Below are positions 57,055 through 64,000 of a DNA stretch of 64,000 bases, piece after piece (within the stretch, counting starts at the first letter, position 1; every line of letters begins with the position of its first letter). A program made the position numbers and the translations under genes. The notes under the pieces were generated by a model. That model did not search any database, had not been told where the DNA came from, and was given only the letters and a program-made list of their open reading frames with translations. This stretch comes from Pseudalkalibacillus decolorationis (GTDB lineage: Bacteria; Bacillota; Bacilli; Bacillales; Fictibacillaceae), in NCBI RefSeq assembly GCF_024609785.1, contig NZ_JANHJQ010000006.1, positions 149,847-213,846 of the forward strand. The letters are read 5' to 3'.

Positions 57055-57624
57055 TGTTTTTATTTTTGGAAATGTCGTTTGCAAGTAAATAATGAGCGGC
57101 TTCCAGTGAAAGTAGAAATAATAATCAGATCTTAGATAACAAAAAAACAAGTAAAGCAGCATGCTAGCTTCTTAACAGTACTGACAATTCAACACTATTT
57201 TATTTTACTCATTAGGGATGTCTGATATATCAAGGGTACAACTAATTTCAATAGTTTTAGTTGGAGTTATTTTTTTTATGCACTTCCGAAGATATATTTA
57301 TTGTTCCTTGAGAAACACTTATATCTTAATGTGTGATGTGTGATAATCCCAGCTTTCTTTATGTCATTGACTGTTTACAGATGAATCTAGTGATTAAAAT
57401 AAACCAAACTATGAAGAAAAGCAAGTTTGATAATTTTCCGTATTTTAGGAAATACTAAGTATCCAAATCTTTACTGGCAAAGCTTTAGCAGGTGCATTCA
57501 GCCTTTCTTTTCTTATTAATTTCCAACCATTATTTAGAGGAATTACTCACTAAGAGCACTTTTGTTCTCATAAAAATTCCACTAGTTGCAAACTAGCATT
57601 GGGCTCAAGAAAGGAAGTGCCCTC
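57055..57624. other. Long gap between wecB and wzy
   Basis: No gene. CAACTAA/TTAGTTG (about 57240-57264) followed by a short spacer and eight T (57270-57278) is a plausible terminator for the preceding genes. The rest is AT-rich without recognisable relics. Confidence 0.45.
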
Positions 57625-58977
57625 ATGACAAAGAAGAAAAAATTCATGCTTATTTTTTTAGTTTTTTATACAATGTTAATCTCCTTGATTATTGTAAATA
57701 GTAATGACGAAAAAATGTTATTATCTACTTATTTGATAGTATTACCTGCAATTATTATATATATGGCTGTTTATGTAAAGTTTTTTTCAGCAACTTTTTT
57801 CTTTTTAATCTTTTATTTGATGTTGTTTTTCGTACAACCAATATATAACCTTTTGATTGAGTATCATTATTATCAATATAGTGCTGAGTCAATTAGAACG
57901 CTTACAGTGCTATCGGTTTTAGGTGTTTTGCTTTTCTGTATTGGTAATTGTATTTCTGTCAGTAATAATAAAGTTAAATTAGAAAAAGTATATATAGAGA
58001 ATAATGGAATACAAAAAGTAACTATTTTGATAGGTTTTGTTACATTAATTTCCGTTTTGCTTTGTATTATAGACGCCGGTACACTTAATATAATGAATTT
58101 AAGTCGCTTAGAACTTAAAAATTCGGGTAGTCCTTTTCGTTTAGTGGCAAATTATGGTTTTTATACAACATCAATTATGTTTTTTGGAGTCTTTTTTACT
58201 GTTAAAGCCAGACGCTGGTCTAATGTTGTAAAATGGTTATGTATTTTTGTTTTGTTGGAAATTTTAATATTTATGCTATTTCGAACTAGGTCACTTTTGG
58301 TGGTTCATTCAGCTTCTGTTTTGGTCGGTTATTACTATAGTGGATTGTATGGATACAATAAAAATAAAAATCACTTATCACCGAAAGTTATAACTTTAGT
58401 TTTAGGTGTTGGACTGTTCTTAGCAGCTATAATATCGCGATTTTTCCGTGGTTATTTACAGCCTGGTCAATCTGTCGGAAATTTCAACTTCAATTTAAAG
58501 TTTTTTTTGGAAAGCTCTATAAATTCTGGAGATATAGGGTACTCTACAACAGTATTGAAAGTTATAAATTATGTACCCTCGTACCATGACTTTTTATACG
58601 GACAATCATATTACCGATTATTATTCACTGTCATTCCCAGATCACTTTGGGAAGGTAAACCTAAAAATACACAACAAATTGTTGCGAGTTGGTTGGAACC
58701 CGAAATTCGAGGAATGTCTATACCACCAGGTATTATAGGGGATGCCTATATAAATTTCGGGACATTCGGAATATCAATCCTTATTTTATTTGGTATATTT
58801 TTTGCTATATTAGATAGAAAACTATCAATTAAGTACTTTATGGTGTGGGCAGTTAGTGCAACTTGGATTTTCCATCTTGTAAGAGGAGGGTTTACTAACC
58901 CTATAATTATCTTTACGATGTTATTTATCGTAATAACATTTATTAACTATAAATTTTTTAATAAGACAAATGGATGA
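57625..58977 (+). CDS. Wzy-type oligosaccharide repeat-unit polymerase
   Basis: This 450-residue integral membrane protein has about 11-12 helices and a large extracellular loop between about residues 270 and 345 (RFFRGYLQPGQSVGN, SINSGDIGYSTTVLKVINYV, SYYRLLFTVIPRSLWEGKP). RSLWEGKPK and the GDAYINFG segment are typical of O-antigen/EPS polymerases of the Wzy group. The ATG at 57625 follows AAAGGAAG; an earlier TTG frame start has none. It would join the repeat units on the outer face. Confidence 0.85.
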   Translation: MTKKKKFMLIFLVFYTMLISLIIVNSNDEKMLLSTYLIVLPAIIIYMAVYVKFFSATFFFLIFYLMLFFVQPIYNLLIEYHYYQYSAESIRTLTVLSVLGVLLFCIGNCISVSNNKVKLEKVYIENNGIQKVTILIGFVTLISVLLCIIDAGTLNIMNLSRLELKNSGSPFRLVANYGFYTTSIMFFGVFFTVKARRWSNVVKWLCIFVLLEILIFMLFRTRSLLVVHSASVLVGYYYSGLYGYNKNKNHLSPKVITLVLGVGLFLAAIISRFFRGYLQPGQSVGNFNFNLKFFLESSINSGDIGYSTTVLKVINYVPSYHDFLYGQSYYRLLFTVIPRSLWEGKPKNTQQIVASWLEPEIRGMSIPPGIIGDAYINFGTFGISILILFGIFFAILDRKLSIKYFMVWAVSATWIFHLVRGGFTNPIIIFTMLFIVITFINYKFFNKTNG

Positions 58978-59442
58978 TACTGTGCAATAGAAGAGATAAA
59001 TTGTTACCTGTCATAGAATCATCGTTGAATATACTATTTTTTTAAAAAAAGAGGATGTCCATTAAAGTAAAAAAGATAGGAGTTATTATTAAAACTTCTT
59101 TGGAGCAACCTCTTAAAATCCAATTTTAGGGCATATTCTGGGGGTTGGTTAGAGATTCGTATGTTCGAAACTTTTCCTTAGAAGTATTATCACATTTTTT
59201 TGCGTGGTATAACTTTAATAGTACTCATGTTTTTGATATTAATGAAATATTAACAAGAGATACAGGAAAATATAGTATCGTTACTATTTGGCAGTCTTGG
59301 GTTCATAATTGCAATGGTGAGTGGTTCTTACTAAATAGATGTTAATTATAGAACTTAATTTATTGATAGGGTTGATTGCAAACAGTTTAATTAATCATAA
59401 TACTATTAAATTTTCAACTTAATGATACCTAAGGAGTATTTT
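58978..59442. other. Gap between wzy and wzx
   Basis: No supported gene. A 66-codon frame at 59145-59345 lacks a ribosome binding site. Its text (TIWQSWVHNCNGEWFLLNRC) faintly resembles a hexapeptide acyltransferase end, so it may be a relic. AAGGAG at 59431 belongs to the flippase gene. Confidence 0.35.
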
Positions 59443-60675
59443 ATGCTCAAAAAAAAGTTTATATTCGACTCAATTTTAAATATTATAGCAACTGCAATCC
59501 CTTTATTAATAATCCAATTAGTCGCACTCCCGTTTGTCGGTACAAGGTTAGGCGATACTCAATATGGCTTAATAGTTACTTTAATAAGCCTCTTTACTTT
59601 ACTTAGTCTTCCTTTTGGAAATGTTCTAAATAACATAAGATTATTATTAGATAATGAATATGAACAAAAAAAGATTACCGGTGATTTTAACGTTCTACTC
59701 GCTGCTAGTATAATAATAAGCGCATTTATTGTAATGGTTGGTACAATATATTATGAGGGAACTTTTTCTATTATTAGTGTTATTCTGATAATAACCATAT
59801 CTTGTTTAAACTTAATAAGAGAATATTTGTTGGTAAGTTTTAGAATAGAGTTAAATTACAAAGCCATATTGGTTAATAATATAATATTAGGAATAGGCTA
59901 TATGACTGGTACCTTGGTATTTTATTTAACTGGATATTGGCAATCAATTTTTATTTTGGGCTCCGGATTAAGTTTGTTTTATATCATTAGAAACTCAAAT
60001 CTGTTAAAAGAAAGTTTTACAACTACTAAATTATTCAAAAATACTCTATATAAGAATCTTATTTTATTTTGTTCAATTTTTTTAAAAACTATATTGTCTT
60101 ATGCTGATAAACTTTTGTTATTCCCATTACTAGGACCAACAGTAGTATCAGTATACTATACCGCCACAATAATAGGAAAAATAATATCAATGATGATAAC
60201 GCCAATAAATAGTGTGATTTTAAGCTATCTTACTAGAATGGAGAAAATAGGATTTAAAAATTTTTTATATGTTATTATTATTACGAGTGTTGTTGGAGTA
60301 ATGGGGTATTTTATAACTATTCTAATAAGTCACCCACTATTATACTTTTTGTACCCTAGTTGGGCAGCAGAGTCTATGGAACTAATTTATATTACTACAG
60401 CAAGTGCTATTTTAGGAGTAATGAGTTCTGTAATTCATCCTTTTATTCTGAGATTTAATAATATTAATTGGCAGTTGTTTATTAGTGGAACAAATGTGGT
60501 GATATATATAATTTGTGCATTTGTATTTTTTAATCTTTATGGATTAATAGGATTTTGCGTTGGTATTTTAATAGCAAATGGCTTTAAATTGGTTATAATG
60601 ATTTCTATATTTATTTATAATTACAGACAGAATAGTTCGAAAGGTTTAAAGAGGGACATATTAAAAAATGTTTGA
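59443..60675 (+). CDS. Wzx-type polysaccharide flippase
   Basis: This 410-residue MATE-like membrane protein has about 12 helices. It opens KKKFIFDSILNIIATAIPLLIIQLVALPFV with ...GTRLGDTQYGLIVTLIS, the usual start of Wzx/RfbX flippases. The ATG at 59443 is 7 bases after AAGGAG; an earlier ATG at 59422 is before that site. It moves the lipid-linked repeat unit across the membrane for the polymerase. Confidence 0.88.
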   Translation: MLKKKFIFDSILNIIATAIPLLIIQLVALPFVGTRLGDTQYGLIVTLISLFTLLSLPFGNVLNNIRLLLDNEYEQKKITGDFNVLLAASIIISAFIVMVGTIYYEGTFSIISVILIITISCLNLIREYLLVSFRIELNYKAILVNNIILGIGYMTGTLVFYLTGYWQSIFILGSGLSLFYIIRNSNLLKESFTTTKLFKNTLYKNLILFCSIFLKTILSYADKLLLFPLLGPTVVSVYYTATIIGKIISMMITPINSVILSYLTRMEKIGFKNFLYVIIITSVVGVMGYFITILISHPLLYFLYPSWAAESMELIYITTASAILGVMSSVIHPFILRFNNINWQLFISGTNVVIYIICAFVFFNLYGLIGFCVGILIANGFKLVIMISIFIYNYRQNSSKGLKRDILKNV

Positions 60676-60746
60676 TTTTAAAGGAAAGAATTGTATTGAA
60701 AATGTATAGTGGTTGAGAATATAAATAGAAGAGGGAACTCAAATAA

Positions 60747-61196
60747 ATGTATAAAAATCCTTCCTTGATAGCTGTTATTCTCTGGATTGCATTAATCTTC
60801 TACCTATCACATCAACCAGCCACAATGTCTAATGAACTGAGTACAGGAATAACAGAGGTTATCGTCAAAACAGTAGAAAAAGTTATTCCTAATATGGACT
60901 TTGATATTAGAGGCTTTAATCACATCGTCAGGAAAAATGCCCATTTCTTTGCTTACCTAGTACTTGGGTTACTAGTGATTAACGCCTTGAGAAGAAGTGA
61001 GTTATATGGATATCGGAGCATAGGACTGGCTTTATTGATTTGTGTGATTTATGCCATATCCGATGAAGTGCATCAGTTATTTATCCCCGGAAGATCAGGA
61101 GAGATAAGAGATGTACTAATTGATAGTACTGGAGCGAGTGTGGGGATTGGTGTTTATTTGATGATTGATTGGATGAAATACAGAAATATCCGCTAA
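60747..61196 (+). CDS. VanZ-family membrane protein
   Basis: This 149-residue protein has four helices, SLIAVILWIALIFYLSHQP at the start and the family block RKNAHFFAYLVLGLLV, YAISDEVHQLFIPGRSGEIRDVLIDSTGASVGI. VanZ proteins affect cell-surface antibiotic (teicoplanin-type) sensitivity and often close capsule loci in Bacillaceae, but their reaction is not settled. It starts behind AGAGGGAA. Confidence 0.9.
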   Translation: MYKNPSLIAVILWIALIFYLSHQPATMSNELSTGITEVIVKTVEKVIPNMDFDIRGFNHIVRKNAHFFAYLVLGLLVINALRRSELYGYRSIGLALLICVIYAISDEVHQLFIPGRSGEIRDVLIDSTGASVGIGVYLMIDWMKYRNIR

Positions 61197-61227
61197 GCTA
61201 AAATTGGCTTATCGGGTATATTTTTTT
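61190..61227 (+). terminator. Terminator after vanZ
   Basis: CCGCTAAGC (61190-61198, overlapping the stop codon) pairs with GCTTATCGG (61207-61215) with one mismatch; seven T follow. Confidence 0.75.
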
Positions 61228-61324
61228 GTTTATCAAACAAATGTATATTCTTATAGAGTTTAATAGTTCCTAGCTAATCGAAATTTATTAGTTTGAGCTT
61301 TTTACACGTTCGGCTAACTATTGA

Positions 61325-62722
61325 TTACAGTCCAGCTAATTCGATCTCAAGACTTTTGCACTTTCTTGATAGCGTTGATGGATCGACTTTTAGTTTTTTT
61401 GCTGCGTCTCGAAGGCTTTGACTTTCCTTAAGCATGTCTGTAATCAGTTTCTTTTCAAATGTGTTGATGCGGTTTTTTAAGGAATCATTTTCATTTATTT
61501 TTATGTCAGTATTATCTAACTTCATGTGAATTGGCAGGTGTTCAGGCGTAATCACTTGTGTATTCGTCATGACGTAGAGCCGTTCAACGAGATTGATCAA
61601 TTCTCTGATATTACCAGGCCAATGGTATTGCTCCATGATGTTTAATGCTTCAGCAGAAATCGATTTTTGCGAGTTATACTTTGTACATAGCTCGTTAAGC
61701 TTCTTGTTGATAAGCGGGTGGATATCTTCAATTCTCTCTTTCAAAGGGGGAATTTGTATCGGTATGACGTTGATCCGGTAGTATAGATCCTCTCTGAATT
61801 TTCCTTGCTCCAGCATTCCCTCTAGCGACCGGTTTGTAGCAGTTATTAATCGAAACTTGACCTTCTTCGGTGTTGTGCTTCCTAAACGGGTGATTTCAAA
61901 GTCTTGTAAAACACGGAGCAGTTTGACTTGAAGGTTTAGGGGCAGTTCACTGATTTCGTCCAGTAACAACGTACCGTTTTCGGCAATTTCAAATAAGCCT
62001 GGTTTACCACGATTATCGGCTCCGGTAAAGGCGCCTTTGACGTAGCCGAACAGTTCAGATTCTAGCAAATGGCCTGGGATGGCTCCGCAATTTATTTTAA
62101 CGAATGGTGCATTCTTTTCCCTTCCGTAATCATGAATTAGTTTCGATAGCACTTCCTTCCCTGTTCCAGACTTTCCAGTTATTAATACGGGTGAGTCGAC
62201 TTTCCCGATCATTGAGATGTTCTCCAAAATCAACTGCATTTTTTTACTATTTGCGACGATATGAGGATTTCTTTCATGTAGTTCTTTGTATTGGGTGAGC
62301 TCTGTGAGGTACCTTTCCGAGCGTTCTTCTGCATCTCTGAGCTTATTTTGTAAGGTGTTCAACGTTGTCACGTCTCTTGCAGTAAAAACAATCAAGTAAA
62401 TTTCCCCATTTTCATCATAAACAGGCTGTCCTGTCACTAAAACATCGTTACCGTTTCGAAATGTTTGAATTAATGAGACCTTTTCTTGTGCCTCCATTAC
62501 CATTACCCCGATCGAATTAGAGACAAGGCCTTCTTTTACCAATTGTATACTCGTATTGCCGATGATTTTGTCAGTTTGAATCCCTGTTATTTTCGTATAG
62601 GCACTGTTGATACATAAGCATTTTAAGTTGCCATCATAAATAGCAATGCCTTCTTGAAATGCCTCGACTACTACTTCTAAGTCCATAAGGGAATTGGTTT
62701 CCTTGAATTTATCCATGAACAC
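61325..62722 (-). CDS. Sigma-54-dependent activator of the alcohol dehydrogenase
   Basis: This 465-residue enhancer-binding protein has a PAS domain (about residues 15-118), a coiled linker (120-150), AAA+ with Walker A GKSGTGKE (183-190), GAFTGA (230-235) and Walker B LLLDE (252-256), and a Fis/TyrR-type HTH at the end (LRDAAKKLKVDPSTLSRKC). It is the same architecture as the protein at 3061 but clearly diverged. The start is a GTG at 62722 or the ATG two codons on (62716), both behind GGAAGGTG. It is divergent from an alcohol dehydrogenase with its own sigma-54 promoter, so it most likely activates it, perhaps on sensing an alcohol or aldehyde. Confidence 0.92.
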   Translation of the reverse strand: MFMDKFKETNSLMDLEVVVEAFQEGIAIYDGNLKCLCINSAYTKITGIQTDKIIGNTSIQLVKEGLVSNSIGVMVMEAQEKVSLIQTFRNGNDVLVTGQPVYDENGEIYLIVFTARDVTTLNTLQNKLRDAEERSERYLTELTQYKELHERNPHIVANSKKMQLILENISMIGKVDSPVLITGKSGTGKEVLSKLIHDYGREKNAPFVKINCGAIPGHLLESELFGYVKGAFTGADNRGKPGLFEIAENGTLLLDEISELPLNLQVKLLRVLQDFEITRLGSTTPKKVKFRLITATNRSLEGMLEQGKFREDLYYRINVIPIQIPPLKERIEDIHPLINKKLNELCTKYNSQKSISAEALNIMEQYHWPGNIRELINLVERLYVMTNTQVITPEHLPIHMKLDNTDIKINENDSLKNRINTFEKKLITDMLKESQSLRDAAKKLKVDPSTLSRKCKSLEIELAGL

Positions 62723-62742
62723 ACTCTACACCTTCCTACGAT

Positions 62743-62860
62743 TGTTGCAAATTGACATTTTGTGTTGAATTAATGCAACAAGTGGTTTATCTATTAGGGG
62801 ATAAGTCCTAAGTAGTAGTTGAGGGACAGATTATTTAGTGCTTGATGCAAAAATGCAACA
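62743..62860. promoter_or_regulatory. Candidate enhancer sites (TGTTGCA / TGCAACA)
   Basis: TGTTGCA (62743-62749) and its inverse TGCAACA (62774-62780), with a third copy TGCAACA at 62854-62860 preceded by a TGCAA half (62846-62850). They lie 54-171 bases upstream of the -24/-12 element, the usual enhancer distance, in the divergent region. Confidence 0.6.
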
Positions 62861-62913
62861 TTATTATTTAGATTATACTAATTATTTCGACAATAGACAA
62901 GGATATTAGAAGT

Positions 62914-62929
62914 TGGCATGTTACTTGCA
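62914..62929 (+). promoter_or_regulatory. Sigma-54 promoter of the alcohol dehydrogenase
   Basis: TGGCATGTTACTTGCA has exact -24 GG and -12 GC spacing and differs from the element at 4441-4456 at one base. It lies 46 bases before the ATG at 62975. Confidence 0.92.
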
Positions 62930-62974
62930 GATTAAAAGGGTGAATAAAAGTTTTATTAAATAAGGAGGATTTTA

Positions 62975-63859
62975 ATGAGTTATACGGTTTTTTCACCATC
63001 GCGTATTTTTAGTGGCCCCGGTAGTATTGAACGTTTGAAAGGCCTTGTAGAGGAACTTGGTGCTGAACAATTATTCGTTGTGACAGACCAAGGGCTGCGC
63101 AAAGCTGGGATTGTAGAAAAAGTGGTCAATCTACTCAATGATGAGCGGTTAAATGTAAGCGTTTTCGACGAGACTCAACCTGAACCAACAGTCGGTAATT
63201 ATGAAGACGCATTAAAGTTAGCGAAGGATACTAAGGCACAATTAATTATTGGTCTTGGGGGAGGAAGTTCAATCGATCTGGCAAAGGCTGTTTCACTCGG
63301 TATGGTTCACCCGGGATCAATTCTTGATTATGTCGGAATTGACAAGGTTCCTGGCCCGGGGCTTCCAACAATACTTGTTTCGACAACCTCTGGTACGGGT
63401 TCTGAAGTTTCAAAGTTTGCTGTTTTAACAGACGAAGCAACCAACCTTAAAAGCGTTGTTTGCAGTCCGTACAATCTAGCCGTCGCCTCAATCGTTGATC
63501 CAGAGCTTACGCTTTCATTACCGCCTGTTATTACAGCACATACAGGAATGGATGCCTTAGTTCATACGATTGAAGGCTACATCGCAGAACGTTCTTCTCC
63601 TTACACTGACCAACTGGCTCTTTTAGCCTTTGAGAAGATTTGGAATAACTTGAGCACTGTTTACCATGATGGGTCAAATGTGGATGCAAGGACCGAGATG
63701 GCGATTGGTAGTATGATGGGCGGCTTAGTATTGAATACAACGGATGGCGCTGGAATGGTTCACGGACTGGCATTCTCACTCGGTGTTTATTGTCATCTGT
63801 CCCACGGCCTTTCAAACAGTCTTGTTTTGCCTTACGTTTTGGAGGTAGTGGCCCCATGA
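62975..63859 (+). pseudogene. Iron-containing alcohol dehydrogenase, truncated at the 3' end
   Basis: 294 codons are open where the family has about 380-390. Present are the NAD domain (LIIGLGGGSSIDLAKAVSL, about 89-107), TTSGTGSEVSKFAVLTD, and the metal ligands D and H of VDPELTLSLPP-ITAHTGMDALVHTIE plus HGLAFSLGVYCHLSHGLSNS (two more His). Homology ends at LPYVLE. The next codons, VVAP and stop, belong to inserted sequence that resembles an IS21-type end. Without the C-terminal helices the enzyme is probably dead or unstable. It starts at ATG behind AAGGAGG, under the sigma-54 promoter at 62914. Confidence 0.82.
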
Positions 63860-64000
63860 ATATTTCGTTTAAATAGAACCACTTTCTCGGACAAAATGAG
63901 CACTTATCACGGAAAGATAGAACCACTTTAACGGTAGGGGAACCAGTATTTTTAAACATAAACACATCTACAGTGTGGATAATGCCTCCACACTGTAGAC
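63846..64000. mobile_element. End of an insertion sequence (IS21-like), continuing outside
   Basis: From about 63846 (GTGGCCCCATGAATATTTCG) the text is unrelated to the dehydrogenase. It contains the 13-base repeat ATAGAACCACTTT twice (63874-63886 and 63922-63934) and a related GTGGCCCC/ACCAGT pattern. This fits the multiple terminal repeats of IS21-family elements. At the edge, TCTACAGTGTGGA (63967-63979) and TCCACACTGTAGA (63987-63999) form a perfect 13-bp hairpin, a likely terminator guarding the transposase genes. No transposase is in the window, so the family is inferred from the end only. Confidence 0.6.

Noticed and set aside
59145..59345. 66-codon frame between wzy and wzx
   Set aside because: No ribosome binding site; only a faint acyltransferase resemblance, treated as a possible relic in the gap entry.

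Overview
The window reads as a chromosomal segment of a low-GC, endospore-forming Bacillaceae bacterium. The grounds are strong AGGAGG-type ribosome binding sites, frequent TTG/GTG starts, a cwlJ spore-cortex hydrolase gene, a TcyP-type cystine carrier, a LytR-CpsA-Psr protein, and a Bacillus-style tyrosine kinase/phosphatase capsule module. Several decaying genes and repeats suggest a genome in flux. I cannot name the species.

Layout. (1) 1-2263: 3' end of glucuronate isomerase (uxaC) and a GNAT protein. (2) 3061-12004: a sigma-54 activator followed by a perfect -24/-12 promoter and a six-gene operon: class III aminotransferase, YfcC carrier, M20 amidohydrolase, threonine dehydratase, dipeptide-epimerase-like enolase, class I/II aminotransferase. 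It also holds a 25-codon ornithine cyclodeaminase stub. It looks like uptake and breakdown of an acylated or peptide-bound amino acid. (3) 12475-18270: LacI repressor, sugar ABC importer without its ATPase, and a GH32 fructosidase, driven by a promoter overlaid with a perfect 26-bp palindromic operator. (4) 18406-22496: a dying polysaccharide deacetylase, an aldehyde dehydrogenase, a probable group II intron remnant and a broken GNAT gene. (5) 22555-28132: a second YfcC/M20 module under a LysR regulator, with a frameshifted M28 peptidase and a truncated SDR.

(6) 28327-34297: a beta-lactam resistance island arranged like staphylococcal mec. blaR1-blaI is divergent from a MecA/PbpC-like class B PBP, followed by a lipoprotein class B1 metallo-beta-lactamase with all zinc ligands. 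A BlaI-like palindrome sits just downstream of the PBP promoter -10. (7) 34464-41602: cwlJ, a transposase relic, tcyP, a TerC protein, a duplicated 3' tail of the operon-2 aminotransferase, two kinds of extragenic repeat, a small membrane protein, and a secreted calcium-repeat lipase.

(8) 41651-61196: a surface polysaccharide locus. It holds an LCP ligase, chain-length regulator, BY-kinase, PHP phosphatase, a PglF/E/C/D-like set predicted to make and load a diacetamido sugar, two glycosyltransferases, a heparinase-like lyase, WecC/WecB for UDP-ManNAcA, Wzy, Wzx and VanZ. A galU copy inside it is a relic. (9) 61325-64000: a second sigma-54 activator, divergent from an iron alcohol dehydrogenase whose -24/-12 element is almost identical to the one in region 2. 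The dehydrogenase is cut off at codon ~290 by what looks like an IS21-type element running off the window.
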